Assembly: GCA_038030265.1 (NCBI GenBank)
Contig: CM075943.1
Location: 992,001 to 1,056,000 of the forward strand
Source of the DNA: Corythucha ciliata
Taxonomy: Eukaryota > Arthropoda > Insecta > Hemiptera > Tingidae
Length of the DNA stretch: 64,000 nt
Reading direction: 5' to 3'
A program made the position numbers and the translations under genes. The notes under the pieces are model-generated. The model made no database searches. It worked only from the letters and a program-made list of their open reading frames with translations, and had not been told where the DNA came from. How positions within the stretch are numbered: position 1 is the stretch's first letter; each line of letters opens with the position of its first letter. Positions 24,455 to 38,236 of this stretch are shown in pieces.

Positions 24455-24795
24455 CTCAAAGTTGTATAGAACCCAAGTTCTTCCACTCATCAAGATCGCT
24501 ATGGTAACGGTGGTCATTTATAAAATTTGAAATTTTGATCCCGTCAGAGCGCACTTACAACATTTGGTCTCAACTTTTTCTTTAATGAAGTGTCTGCTTC
24601 ACAAACTACATGTGAAGCAAATAAAATTACAGCTGGATTTTGGACATTTTTCATTTTCACTGATAGATTTTTTTTAGTGCATTTCATTCTGAAAAATGCA
24701 CTATTGGTCTCGTCGTGATGGTGGCAAACATGGGTCATGTCATGTTTTTTTCACGTTTCAGAACCTCTAGAACACGAATTCAGTGGTCTCCGGAA

Positions 24796-24833
<38 letters not shown>

Positions 24834-26595
24834 TGGCCGTTTTCTTGTTAGCACGATAACTCTCGAAGAAATTAGTTTAGCGGAACGCGCTTTGGCACAA
24901 AAATCAGTAGTCATAAGACACCGGTCGGTATTGCATTTGGGCCAAATCGGTCAAGGTGGAGGGGGGGAAAATCGGGCTTGAAATCGTCAAAAAATCACTA
25001 TAAATCACCAGTTGATTCTAGAAGCATCATATTCGGTACGTATACTCCATGTTAGACTAGCCTTTGATTCCCATTTTCATTTTTTGAAAAAGTCAAGGGG
25101 GAGGGGGTGGTGCCCCCAGGGTGGAAGTAAGTGTGTGGTCTTGTTAGCACGATAACTCTCGTAGAAATTAATTTAGCAGAACGCGCTTTATCTAAAAAAT
25201 CAGTAGTCATAAGATCCCGGTGGGTATTGCATTTAGGCCAAATCGGTGAAGGAGGTGGGGGGGAAAATACGGCTTGAAATAATCAAAAAATCACTACAAG
25301 TCACCAGTTGATTCTAGAAGCATCATATTCAGTACGTATACTCCATGTTAAAGTAGGCTTTGATTCCAATTTTAATTTTTTGAAAAAGTCGAGGGGGAGG
25401 GGGCGATGTCCCCGGGGTGGAAGTAAGTGTGAGGCCTTGTTAGCACGATAACTCTCGTAGAAATTAATTTAGCGGAACGCGCTTTGGCACAAAAATCAGT
25501 AGTCATAACGCCCCGGTCGGTATTGCATTTGGGCCAAATCGGTCAAGGTGGAGGGGGGAAAATAGTGGTTGAAATGGTAAAAAAATCACAACAAATCACC
25601 AGTTGATTTCAGAGCATTATATTCGGTATGATGATTCCATTTTGAAATAGCCTTTGATTCCCATTAAGTTCAGCTTAAACAAACCCGGCAGCAAACAGTA
25701 CGAGGGAGGGTCAAACAAACGAAAAAAATCATGGTCTCAACATTACTACTTCTGGGACGGCTTAGGGTATCCGTATACAAAATGAAATGCACTCTTTCCG
25801 ACCGCCAGCTGCCGGAGCGAAATTTTTATTATTTCGATTCCTTTCGATCCATTTTCCTTATAAAATAATTTAGTTTCAACTTCAAATTCCGTCGTGATTC
25901 GTGCCCCCGTGTAAAACCCAGCTCAGCCAGAGAAACTGTAGATTGATGTCCGCCGTTTGTAAGTCGAAGGTAGAGCGCAAATTTTCAAGGCAAAAGTTCA
26001 AAGTGGGTTTGAAGTTATTTTGAGGACAAAATTTGGAAAATGTATACAAAGCATTTTATGTACAATTTTCTGTAGATTGGAATGAGTACTTGAAATCCGT
26101 GCAGCACAAATAAGGCGTGAAAAATTATGCCATGTACCTACTTGACGAAGGCTGTTTGGAGGGGTCGAGGTATACTATCTGCGTGAAACTCGCCCTCAAC
26201 GTTCGGTCTGCAGAGGGGATGGAAGAAACACCATGCTCACCTGACTCTTGAGAATTCCCAGGATCTCGCTGCACTTGACAAAACATCGTAAAACAACAAC
26301 ATTTCAATGATATACAATAAACTTTTTTTAACTCAACGGAAATCTTCTTCAGTTTTAGTCTGCTTGAACCATTCATCCACTATTCATTACTATTATGTCG
26401 TGATAGACCCGATATTCATAGTTTTCATTTGGTTTAATAAACTAGTATTTTTTTATTTGTTCATAAGTTTCATAAGCTTTTTCCGAACCGCCAAATTTTG
26501 AGACCAAATGTCGTGTGGCACTCTGGCGGGAGCAATTTTCCCTCTAGCTTTAGTGACCACGCGTTATCAGAAGAGAAATGACTTGGTATCTATAC
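24455..26595 (+). repeat. Dispersed repeat copy A, interrupted by the element at 24676-25822
   Basis: The flanks 24455-24675 and 25823-26595 match 28004-28980 in the same orientation as one continuous segment. The copy carries a short minus-strand ORF with the peptide FCQVQRDPGNSQESGEHGVS, shared with the other copy. It has no known domain. Confidence 0.8.
24676..25822 (+). mobile_element. Satellite-carrying dispersed element, copy 2
   Basis: The start AGTGCATTTCATTCTG can fold back on a nearby AAATGCACT. The end is GCCAGCTGCCGGAGCGAAA. It is flanked by TTTTT on both sides (24671-24675 and 25823-25827). It holds three tandem copies of a ~294-bp monomer starting GCACGATAACTCTCG near 24852, 25149 and 25443, each ending in a poly-G patch and TGATTCCCAT-like text. 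A (TA)n run lies near 24800-24826. The ORFs match no domain I know. The same unit is present twice in copy 1, so monomer number varies between copies. Confidence 0.8.
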
Positions 26596-26639
26596 GACTT
26601 TGATGCACCTCTTCACTCTTAACGACACTCTTTGGCAAA

Positions 26640-27980
26640 GTTGTATAGAACCATAGAGGTATATAACTGGAGAAAACCTGAATGGCTGGGGGGTGGGTAG
26701 AAGGGTTGTCACAAATATGGCCGCCAAAGTACACCTTCAGAACCTTGAATTTACCTCTACATCGTTAGGTTATCAACAAAAATGCTCACCTCCCCCTTGA
26801 GATTAATGCAAAATTACAAAAAAAGAGCTCGAGTTAGAATGAACAAGGGGTATTTCGGGGAATTTGTTCGGTAAAAACTAAATCAAACTCGTCAACACTC
26901 TCGTTCTCAAAGCGTGGTCGACTTGATGTTCATACGATTTCATTGTAAATGTCATCGATCGTGGCACGTAGCCGTGTTTTCAAGTGCATTTTGGTGTTTA
27001 TTTTCTAAAATAAGTGGCCCTGGTCGCGTTCCATCAACATACTACAACATGGGCGAGACAGTCACGAGTTCAGAAAGAGCCGCTCTGTCTCTTGAGGACT
27101 GCGAAAGAAGGATTTGAACAAAAGTCGCCTCACTCATGCAGTTCGCTCGCTGTGCTCGAACTACGGGTCTTCTCATTCGCAGTGCTGGTACATATAATGT
27201 TTCTGAATTAGTTTGTTTCTTGCTTGCGAGCGATTATTATGTGAAACAAACGTTCGTGATTTCTTAGCCCTGTATTTCTCTTTGCTATCAGAGGATCGAC
27301 CCCTGAAGAAACATACCCAAAAATACACAACACATCAGTAAAAAACAAGTTATCTTGAACTCAGAAACATGACGTATTCCATGAAAAATATAAGTGACGG
27401 ATTTCCCGGTGGCTTCTGTCGTGATTCCTGGAAGAGGATTGGAGCTACTTGCGCACGTTGAAATATCCGGAAAAGAAGTCCATCAACTCGCGCATGGTCG
27501 ACCGTTTAAAATAAAGATTCTCCGGAGTATAGTTGTGTGTTATTCACTTTATTAATGCCCTGTGAAACAATCTAAAAACTCACAGTGACAATTTCTAGAC
27601 ATACTAGAGGAAAAAAGAACAAAACTAGAAATTCAAAGTGGACATGTGTAAATAAAAAACAACTTGACTTGAGGTTACTTTGTGGTTCACAAGGTGCACC
27701 TCCCACCATAACTACGGTCAACAAATTTCAAGCCCAAGCTTTCTCCACCGATATGTAAAAGAACTGGATTACTCATCACTGCTGATAAAGACCAGCTGAT
27801 AATAGCCATCAAATAAGCTCCCATAGTGGATGAGAGGGGTGGAGTTTCAAAATAAGTGCCATATTGCCATAACTACACAAGGAGAGGGACAGGGTGATTG
27901 TTTACCAGGGGACGACCTGCCCCCTCCACGCCCCTCCAGTCTTCTGTGAGCAATCCCGGTTTATATATCGTTGGCTTTCT
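26640..27980 (+). repeat. Dispersed repeat B, copy 1
   Basis: It matches the reverse complement of 52680-54650, including the small frames that contain FHQHTTTWARQSRVQKEPL. It lacks the 840-bp insertion of the other copy, so AGGATTGG at 27435-27442 is the empty site. It carries its own 228-bp insertion at 27746-27973. The short peptides have no domain and are probably not genes. Confidence 0.8.
27746..27973. mobile_element. 228-bp MITE with 8-bp target duplication
   Basis: GCTTTCTC occurs on both sides (27738-27745 and 27974-27981) and only once in the paralogous copy near 52705. The termini are CACCGATATGTAAAA and, reverse complemented, CAACGATATATAAAC. An 8-bp duplication and CA-starting ends suggest an hAT-type non-autonomous element. 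Confidence 0.75.
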
Positions 27981-28003
27981 CTATTCATTTTTATCTCTAT
28001 GTA

Positions 28004-28980
28004 TAGAACCCAAGTTCTTCCACTCATCACGATTGCTATGGTAACGGTTGTAATTTATAAAATTTGAAATTTTGATCCCGTCAGAGCGCACTTACAACAT
28101 TTGGTCTCAACTTTTTCTTCAATAAAGTGTCTGCTTCACAAACTACATGTGAAGCAAATAAAATTACAGCTGGATTTTGGACATTTTTCATTTTCACTGA
28201 TAGAAGATTTTTTTATTATTTCGATTCTTTTCGATCCATTTTCCTTATAAAATAATTTAATTTCAACTTCAAATTCCGTCGTGTTTCGTGCCCCTGTGTA
28301 AAACCCAGCTCAGCCAGAGAAACTGTAGATTGATGGCCGCCGTTTGTAAGTCTATGGTAGAGCGCAAATTTTCAAGGTAAAAGTTCAAGGTGGGTTTGAA
28401 GGTGTTTTGGGGACAAAATTTGGAAAATGTATACAAAACATTTTATGTACAATTTTCTGTAGATTGGAATGAGTACTTGAAATCCGTGCAGCACAAATAA
28501 GGCGTGAAAAATTATGCCATGTACTTGACGAAGGCTGTTTGGAGGGAGCGAGGTATACTATCTGCGTGAAACTCGCCTTCAACGTTCGGCCTGCAGAGGG
28601 GATGGAAGAAACACCATGCTCACCTGACTCTTGAGAATGCCCAGGATCTCGCTGCACTTGACAAAACATCGTAAAACAACAACATTTCAATAGATATACG
28701 ATAAACTTTTTTTAACTCAACGGAAATCTTCTTCAGTTTTAGTCTGCTTGAACTAATCATCCACTAATTCATTACTATTATGTCGTGATAGACCCGATAT
28801 TCATAGTTTTCATTTGGTTTAATAAACTATTATTTTTTTATTTGTTCATAAGCGTTTTCCGAACCGCCAAATTTTGAGACCAAATGTCATGTGGCACTCT
28901 GGCGGGAGCAATTTTCCCTCTAGCTTTAGTGACCACGCGTTATCAGAAGAGAAATGACTTGGTATCTATACGACTTTGCT
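28004..28980 (+). repeat. Dispersed repeat copy B of the 24455-26595 segment (empty site)
   Basis: Continuous across the place where copy A holds the 1.15-kb element. Here TGATAGAAGA runs directly into one T-run and ATTATTTCGATT (about 28198-28225). It contains the same minus-strand short ORF (28385-28690). Confidence 0.8.
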
Positions 28981-30515
28981 CTTTGGCTTAATGAGGGCAG
29001 TAAAACCTTGTCAATTGATTGATCGTCATTCGTCAGAGACACTCGTTGATGGAATTTCACTGCACATTCATGACTACTAGCACCCTTAAATAATCACGAC
29101 TAACAATTTTGGGTGGGCTGATCTTTTTAACTGTGCTCATTAAATGTCCAAAAAATTAGCTCAAGCAAAAACACGTAACATTTTACTTCAGGGACAACGC
29201 ATAAACATGATCACATTAAAAACATGCTCACGGTACGTCCATTGTGCTCCTGAACGAGAAAATCGAAGGCAACTATATAAATTAATCGGTTGTTAAACAA
29301 ATACCTTCATAACCTTTTAGTGTTTTTTCATCGTCTATACTCGCGTTCTTTCTGATCAATTTCCGCTCTTTTCTCGCCTTGAAACACACTAAACAATTTC
29401 AGGGCCGCAGTAGCCGACGCGCTTTTTTTGTCTCTCCTCAACACAGGATATCGTTACAATTTGTAAGACTTCAAAAAATGCCGCTTCCGTGATCAATTTA
29501 CCAGCAAAATAATAAGCTTTCCGACTTACAACAGTCAAATAAACGGTCTTTACAGGCTACTTTTACAGATTTACAATCCTGAAATAGGTCCCCAGTTTCT
29601 TTGCATTTTAGAGAGGCACCACTGGAGATTGACAGAAGACAAGTTGAAGAGAAATTATTGTTATGCAAACGATTACGAAATGTTCCCCGGGGTGTTTTTT
29701 TTATGCATTGTTAACACTTTTATGTATACCCTCCCTGTCTTTAATTTTTAAGGTCAGAGCCACTGCAATGATGATATAATTAGTTCTACTGAAAAAAAAA
29801 AAAAAAAAGTGAAATTAAGAATGCCATTGATTTATGGGGGTCTGTGCTGTGCGGGCATTGACATAACGCTCACTCATCAAGGAGCGTATGTACACTCAGC
29901 CCCGTTATATCGACTTGTTCGCTTTTTATATAAGTTGTGTCAATAATGCTTGCTAAAAATTGAAATATATTTTTATCCGTTTCTTTCTGTGAACTCTCAA
30001 AAGTGGCACAGACGCCCTGGAGTTCATCAGTTTATTTTCGCCTATTTGTAACCATCACACTGTCACCCTCAATCTCATTCTGCCATCAATACTCACTCCC
30101 AAGGATATGTCTGAATCGACAATAAGTCATTTCATAGTATCTTTGAGGCATCGGACGCACAGAGTGTCTAAATATTTTTTTTTATTGTTGAATTGAGTAG
30201 ATACGTGACATGAGCGGAAATCATTAGAATTAAAACTTGCATAACCAAGGAAGGGGCGAGGATGAGCTGTTGATTTGACCCCATTTGACAAATATTCTTT
30301 TACACATTTTTTTCAGTATTTTTTCAAGTAGGTAGAAGTTTTTTGTGTCAATTAAAATTTAGCGCTTAAACCAATTATTTTATTATCAGACAAAAAGTAT
30401 ACCCACGCCCTACGCGTTTTTTAACCATTAAAGAAAAATTCATGGCCACAGGGCATAAAATCTTGAATATCACAATCAAGAGATGCTGCCGGCCAAGATA
30501 AATCTATCGATCATT

Positions 30516-30549
<34 letters not shown>

Positions 30550-32310
30550 AGGATGACGCCGCGAAGAACTTTTTCTCTATTCATTATCAATTCCGTACGA
30601 ACGATTAAGAAAAAATAAATAATATTATTAGTTATTGCACAAGAGATCCGCTTAAAACTCTACAAAATGCATTAAAAAAAAAAAAAACTTGGCTGGAAAA
30701 ACTACACATCTATTCATAAAATACACTAATGAATGACAAGAAAAAAAGCGTCATCATGAGTATAATCAACCAAGGAATAGCAATTTACTTCTGAGAAATT
30801 AAGATTAGGACTCACCGGTTGGGACTTTTCATCACGTTTCTCTTTCTTGAGCGGGAAGGCGAGAAAACTTTCACCAGAGAACGCGCCCGTATGATTACGC
30901 TATAGCCGAGCTAAGACGATGAGGATTCTCATACGCGAGCGTAATAAACCCGTAATTTATGAGGTTTCAGGAAGTCAAATTAGACAATTTATAATGAAAT
31001 TAGTAGCCGATTCAGAATCATAAGTGCAAATGCCGGTGGTCAAGTCGCGCATTTTATCATTTTTCTCTTCTCTCAAACCCCCAAAATAATTGTCGGGCGA
31101 GCCCTTGAATTCCTAGCAAAATTTAATCTTGAAGCTTAGCTCGGAGAAGCTTCGATTTATGCCAAATTATAGAGAGGAATGGCTAATTTCCTTACTTTTA
31201 GGACCTTGACAGTTAGGTAGGTACCTTATCTTCGAAAACATTAAAGAATCGCTAAACATACCGGTTTATTTTTTTTTTAGCGTAAAATAATCGCGAAATC
31301 ACGAAAGTGTATTGCCTTGAAAATTTTCGGAAGTTGTGACAAAACTGAAAAAATAGTCAAGTTCAGGGTAACACCTAACACGACCCCTCCTCCGCCAAAC
31401 AAAGTATTTTGCAGGAGTATAGTTTCGCCGTCGATAAACGAGAACACCTGTTATGAAGCAGCTTATTTCTGCAAATTGCATTGCCTATTTCTTGATAATC
31501 TCATTCGTGTTAAAAAATAAATGCTGATGAGAATGTAATAAATTATTTTTTCTTCGGACTCATCCTGAGTTGTGGAAACTTCTAAAGACAAAAAAAGGGG
31601 GAAACATACGTCTACCTCTCCTTCTCCTGATGAAAGATCCCCCCCCCCATCCCGAGAGCAAATGACCGACTGCTCTTTCACAAGAATGGAGAAAGAACAC
31701 TATCTTAAGGTAGTAGTCAATTAAGTTTTTATATCTGACTCCAACCTTCGCATTCAGGATATACATGCAATAATGGGAACTAAATCCCCTATGGAGAGTC
31801 AAAACTGTTTTTCCTGCAGGGAATACCCATCATTTGAGGAGTAAACTTTCAAAAAAATCGATTAAGGACTCAATAACAGGTTATTACCGAATACGATGGT
31901 AATTTTATATTTATATCATTTTTTTTAATTGAACTTTTTCCAACTGAAATCGTCACGAAGGGCCTTCGCTGCAGTCCACGAGGCCACGACGAAAGTATTC
32001 ACTTTGAAAATAGAAAGGCCTGTTTTGTATCTAGGAACAGCCCTTTTCACTTGGATTATGGAGTGACCCAGAAAGAGATTCTTTCATGTGGAATTTCAGT
32101 TAGGTAAGAAAGCTTCAGAATTAATTATGACGTAATTCCTTTGCCTTTACTTTCCGGGACTCTTTTGACCGTGAAGTTGAAAGTTGAAGGACTTGGTGAA
32201 ACAAGTCCATGCGTAAAGAAGAGCTCGTTACTGTTGTTCACAACATTGTTTTGCGTTGTTTTTTGCCAGATGAACCCCATAAAAGCTTAGTTCCCACGCT
32301 TCGAAACAGA
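28981..32310. other. Gene-free stretch with poly-A runs
   Basis: No supportable gene. A-runs at 29792-29808, 30518-30548 and about 30675-30686 may mark plus-strand retroposed insertions, but no element body is recognised. Scattered short ORFs show no domains. Confidence 0.4.
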
Positions 32311-32817
32311 CTATTGAACTCGGCCAAGGAATTCCGATGCTGATAGGGGAAATTGTAATGGGTTCAATGAGCGCGGTCGATCATAATAATATACTACACA
32401 GTACACACTATAGTATAAGAACTCGGATCGAAAACAGTCGTCAGGGTGACTTGTCCGACTTCTCCGGCGGAGCCTTGGGCCAGTCAGTGCAATCAACATA
32501 GCGGCTTCAGAAGCGGCCACCTCTTGGTTTGGAAATGCCGGGTGAGGGTTACACCAGCACCTCACCACTGACCTCTGTCCATCATTAGTGAACATAAAAG
32601 GATATTTTACCACCCATTCTTCAATAGTTCGAAGACGAGGTAATGGGGGAGGAGGATTCATCCCACAACATTCAAACTCCGTTCTTGTAGAAATGACCCT
32701 GGAAATAATCTTAACTATCAAAGGAATCGGATATTTAGCCCGAGATTTGAGTGTTCGATTCGAAAAAATGCACTTCAACAGTGCCAGCTTTAAGATGGGG
32801 GGAGGCGCATCTAGCAA
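32311..32817 (-). other. Unidentified 168-codon open frame
   Basis: An uninterrupted minus-strand frame with Pro-rich patches, a central CWCNPHPAFPNQEVAASEAA stretch and an Arg-rich segment. I recognise no family, there is no signal peptide or membrane segment, and no splice context was worked out. It may be chance or an old exon. Listed because it is the longest open frame in a 7-kb gene-free region. Confidence 0.2.
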
Positions 32818-35800
32818 AATGAGGGGGAAGGAAGGCAGACGATAAAAAATGATCTAAAAAACGCATTTGATTTATGAATATTTAAAAACTATAAAATAAG
32901 AAACAAATTAGTTAAAAAGGATTCCTCGATTTTAGCTGCGAATTACCACTTTCTTTTCATTTTAGCGGCGAAGTAACGTTTTTTCTCAATTTTTGTTGAA
33001 AATAGGCGATTTTGGTTTATTATTCATTCACTGAAATGATACTTCTCAATGAATTTCTTTATAAATGTGTCGTTGTAAAATGTATATTACCGAAGCAGTA
33101 AAAGAGCAGGACTGACAGGACATAACAACCCAAATGATCAACGAACTCATCGTAAAAAGGAGGCAAGCAACTGGCGCTCTTGGTAAGTTCCACAGCCATT
33201 CAAAAGTGACATATTTTTTCATTCGTCGTTATTAGAGATAGTACCTAATAATGTGATGTGCGAGCACTTCCGATTTTCATGACAAATTTAATGTAAATTA
33301 TTTATGGACAAATAAATTCGTCTGTCTCTGTCTGTCTGCTCTGTTTTTCAATTCTCGTGACTGGAACCCACTTGATTAGGTCTCCTCGGGAGCTCCCAAT
33401 TCATAACATAAAATATGCACGCCCAAAAATAATAATAATAAAATAAAATTAAAACACAATCAAATTAGACCAGAAAATTGTTCAATGATAAGAAAAGAGT
33501 GTAAACAAGGCCTTGGAATTAAATAAAAATGGGACAAGATGAAAATTTCAGTCAGGAGAAGGATATACCTATACGATTGCTTGCTAAATGGAGCAGGCGG
33601 GTACAGCGAGGAGGGTTGAAATTGAGTACAAACTTTTCACACGCCAACTATTGTCAGCGGAAAAAATGTATTCAACGAAAAATCCGAGCTGAGTTAAGCA
33701 TTTTTTTGTCTCACTCAAATGAAAAAATGTCCAACAAATAAATTGCTCCAATAACCGACCTATTGCTACGTCAATCTTGTGAAGAAACGAATCTTAATAT
33801 GATTTTAAATATTAACGCAACTCGCTATGGAACTCTCGGGAGCTTAAAGAAAAAGAAAGTTCCCAATGATCCTGCTTCTCTTCTGAAGCTATTACAACAT
33901 AATATATTTATAATAACGCAATGTGATGTAAGAGCAAGACGATGGAAAGAAGAGAGATGGAAGAAGAATGGTGATGGAAGAAGTATTTTACTATCGGTTT
34001 CTATAACAATGAAACACTAAACTGAATTACATTGAACAACTACGAACGATACACACATGGTCCTGAGCATTCATGAAATATGAAAACTTTTGAAATTTAG
34101 TTCAGGGCGGCCAGCTCCAGTTTTGATCAGGTGAAACACAAAATCAGAGGGGTTGTCGAAGAAAAGTGAAAAACGTCACATGTCAGACGAGATATGAGTG
34201 AATTTCACAGCCTGTGTGCACACATTTTAGCTGTTAAATTCATCTCCCACTTGATGTTTCACTTTTCATGACAACCCCCATTTTGCAAAATTTCCTCAAT
34301 TGCTTTCACTCCAATCAGCATGGGGGCACACTTGAAATGTTGAAACAGTATTTCTTCAGCGATGTCTATAGAGAAAGAATTTTATTATTATCCATCATGG
34401 TTAAGAAATTATCTTTCAAATCCCGCAAAACATAATTAGTGCCGCCTAGTAAATATAAAGATCAATCTTCGGCGGAGAATGAAATAAAAATTCGGAGACA
34501 GGCCGTCCAAGCCAAGCCAAAACACGTTTGGTTAGGTCATGAGGGGCAACGGGTGGAACATAAAAACGCGCTTTCGGCTTTTTTCTTCAGAACTATTTTT
34601 TTTAATTCACGTATCTTCTTGAGAGATTCGTTAAATTCCGAGACCTAATTTGTCCAGTCCAGAGGTTAACAAAGAATACTGAACCCTCTGTAGCGTAAAC
34701 GCTCGATTTTCAAGTGCTCTCGATAAAGTGTTGCACATAATTTAATACAACAAAAAATCAAAGCACCATGTCTAGATGGCGAAACAGCTATTGTTCAAAT
34801 AAGAAGCTCAAATGCCCACATAAACATTATTTGACAATTAATTGGACCTATTAAAATTTTAGGAGCAACTATCATGCAAGTGAACAAAGACGGAACGAGT
34901 GCCGTCATTGATTTGCATTACCCAAAAGAAAGTGCCATGCTATGGCTTTCAATTTTTAAGCAAATTATGCATATTAATTTTTTTTACAACATACCGGCTG
35001 TGTAGCTGAGATCCGTAAATTCTATTTCCACTGACGGCCTCAAAGTCATACTCATTTTGACAACGCACTGACAACAACCGACTCGAATCACGACTCTACG
35101 CGGCCGTGTTGTGTGAGAGAAGTAAACTGCTGCCAAGCCAATCTTATTTTGCCTCCTTTCCCTTTTAGACCGGCTCCCACTTGATTCAATTGTTTCCCTC
35201 TCCCTTCGTCCACGCTAATAAAAACCGACATAAGAGAACATTTAGCACATAACATACTCCCGTGATATTTGTGTATGTCCTTCTGGTTAAGCCTCACTTT
35301 TTCAACCCCCATCCGTATTCACTAGTAGAGCAACTTTCAAAGCTAACTATTTTTGACTCAATTGATCACGCACAATTTAATAGTAAGAAATATTATTAAA
35401 CACTTTTGTGGCTATGAAAACACCTCACTATTTATTGCATTTTTTGAAAACGTCTGTTTTCAAAAACTGAATGAAGGCATTACAATCACCATTCGTTCAA
35501 TATTCAATTCAATGACACGCTGTGAAGGTACAGGAACTTGACGTCAGTGGGACCTTGTGGAGGAAAAATTTCCTCTATTTAACGTTAACATTTCATGTCA
35601 ATATTTCTCGGCTATAAATCCGTGAACGTGACCATAAATCACAGACCATTGCCTCTAATGGTAGTTGACTACGCACTGTAGAACGATTATAGATGCAAAA
35701 TATTATTTTAAAGTCAAACAAACTATAGGGGCTCTGAATGTATTTTATACAATTTATTTTAAATGGGGGGTTCTGACGCTGGTTTTTATGCTGTGGGCTG

Positions 35801-36864
35801 GGATGAGAAGCGAGAAGGTCCCATAAAAAGGAAATGTACCACACGAAATGGACCTGTTCTTTGTTCGAGCCTTTGTCAAGCGTTTTTTGTTTAAACACAA
35901 TTGACTTAACAACCTATCAATTTTCCTTGAGAGAAAAGATTAGAGTGAGATCAAGGAAATTATGAGGATGAAATTTCATCAGAGCCATGATAGTGGAGCG
36001 AAGTGCGCCTAACGGCAACTTTACATCCGTTCTACTGTGCGCGGGCAACAACCTTCAGGGGCGTAGTTTTCAGCGTTTTTCGGCACAGAATTCGCGTGAA
36101 CTTGGAGAAATGGCTTTTTTTTTCTTTTTTTTCCAGTCGGAGGTTGACTATCAGCTCGGACACAAGTAACAAAGAATAATGGCGTTACTCCGCTGCCAGG
36201 AAAGTTTGAGACTATTATGGACTGTCCTAGACTGTGGAAAATTGGTCAATTGGTCAACTTCGAGCATACTTGGGAATGATCAATTACTACAACAAAGTCC
36301 ATTAACCTAAGGGGGGGGGGATCCCAATAGTTGCCTCGGCCCCCAAGCCCTTGTACAGGGCCGCCGTTAGGGCTAGGCAGGGTAGACGACCGCCTTTGGC
36401 GGCCCCGACCCGACCCATGGAGCCCCCCCCCCCCCCGGTTTTGGATAAAAAACATTACAAAATAATCGTTCAGGAGTTACACTCAACTTGGTTTTTATAA
36501 TTTAGAGAAACTTTCGTTAAAAAATAAATTCTAAAATGACTGAATCCACAATATAAAGATTTTCAAAGGAGAGAAAATCTGCGAAATTGGGGTTTTGAAG
36601 AGCTCAAATTCAAATAACTTGATTTTTGGAGAATTCAGCACCACAAAATTTGATTTTACAATCATGAAAATCTACAAAATTGGCTTTGAAGGCGCAAGAT
36701 CCACAAAATGGGGATCTTGAAACAGTAAGGCCGGTCGTCCACTGGAAGCAATTTCGAGCGGCGCTACAACGAGCGGCAACGATAGCGTACATCCAAAAAG
36801 GCTTGAATTGTATTTACTTCAGCTAAGCCTGCAGTGGACGATGTCAAATTTATTTTGAGCCTTT
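32818..36864. other. Gene-free stretch
   Basis: No supportable gene. About 32925-33010 holds three diverged units of the 30-bp family (GCTGCGAATTACC, GGCGAAGTAACG). A poly-C run with CAGGGCCGCCGTTAGGGC at about 36357 resembles an hAT terminus. 36728-36845 has weak inverted ends (GGTCGTCCACTG / CAGTGGACGATG). Confidence 0.4.
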
Positions 36865-37932
36865 GGGACTCTAAGAGGTAAGAGCGCCGGATAATGAAGA
36901 CGAAAACGCGACATAATTCCGTGACGGGATATAGCTAGCTCAATCACTCCCGAAATTCATGTTTCCTTTTGCTCGGCTTCAATTTCCTCGGTTTAGTCAT
37001 TTAGCTTCGCGACTTTGTTGACCTTAGTCAACCTCGTCCTCGTGCTTGAAAGTCTCGGAAGAGAAATGATAAATTTTAAAACTCGAACTTTTGGACCAAA
37101 CTCGGGACTCTAAAGCCCCGTCTACATAAGACGCAAGGACGCAGCGCAGAACGCAGGAAGCAAGTCCACTTTTCACTGTCTACATAAAACGCAAGGCTCG
37201 TTGCGTTGAGCCAATCATATGTCACGTTATAAAATAAAAAGTGAAAGAGAAGTTCTAATCACTTTATCTTGATATTGTTAGGTTATCGTACTCCTCTAAT
37301 TCTAGTCAGCAATGTATTTTCACACTTTCAAGTCAATTTAATCATTTTATGGATAAGATAGCTAAAAAGTTAGGACGTTGCCACGTTATTCACCATCTGT
37401 GTTTCGGCGATGGTCTTCAAAATTCGGCTGAGGGAAAAATAATATAGAAGAAGGGTTCGTCAGTGGTGGAAACATTGATAATCGCGGATCACGAGGAGTT
37501 TTTTGAGTTACGGGGATGTGACCTTCGAAATTCGAGGATCTTCTTGAAAGGGTGACTCCACATCTCGAGAAGAAAAGCAACCGAACTCCTTCACCAGTTG
37601 CTTTATACTGTTGGTGTGAACGCTTTCGTAAGTTCACCCTGGTAGCGTATATTGCATATTCATTTACTTGTACTTATAACGATTCGTTTATAGTTATTCG
37701 GACGATTCGGATGCAGTCCGTGGACATGGATGTTTCGAGTCGGGTGCTCAACTGCAACTGCTTATAAAATTACATCCCGGAAGTTTGCAAGGCAATATGG
37801 CTTGATTTACTACCAAATATTTTGCCAGTCAAGACAGGGAATCTTTAAAATTTTCTGATATTCGGGTAACATTACCTAGATACCCCAGTATTTAACGTAA
37901 AAACAAATAGATCCATAAATATAAGGTACTTA

Positions 37933-38133
37933 CTACCAGGAACTGCATGTTTTCGTAATTGGTATTCGTATAGTACTATAGTACACACCAAGTTGTGGGG
38001 GTGCTACGATCTTGTAGACAATAGGACCTTCCCAACCACTATCCCCTACTATTAGCCGTGTACTGAACAGTACAAAATCATCCAAATGCCGACATACACC
38101 CTGTATTTTGAGTGAATTAAATACGTTCTTCAA
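37933..38133 (-). pseudogene. Probable Harbinger transposase fragment
   Basis: The minus-strand frame contains DDFVLFSTRLIVGDSGWEGP. The GDSG block resembles the conserved LLGDSGY block of PIF/Harbinger (DDE_4-type) nucleases, preceded by a residue of the SxFxxS-like region. Only this block is recognisable, and the frame stops shortly after. Assignment rests mainly on the surrounding element's ends. Confidence 0.5.
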
Positions 38134-38236
38134 ACTTGTAGGTACATTTATTTGAGAATCACTAATTAATGAAAAAAACTAATGTTTCTTACAAGACTAG
38201 TATGACATAATAAAAAAAAAGGGTTTTAATTTATGT

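Noticed and set aside
24676..25822. Helitron
   Set aside because: Although it has terminal fold-back text and carries tandem repeats, it lacks the TC start, the CTRR end and insertion between A and T.
26914..27211. Small proteins shared with 54088-54385
   Set aside because: Both lie in the same dispersed DNA repeat; sharing reflects repeat identity, not gene conservation.
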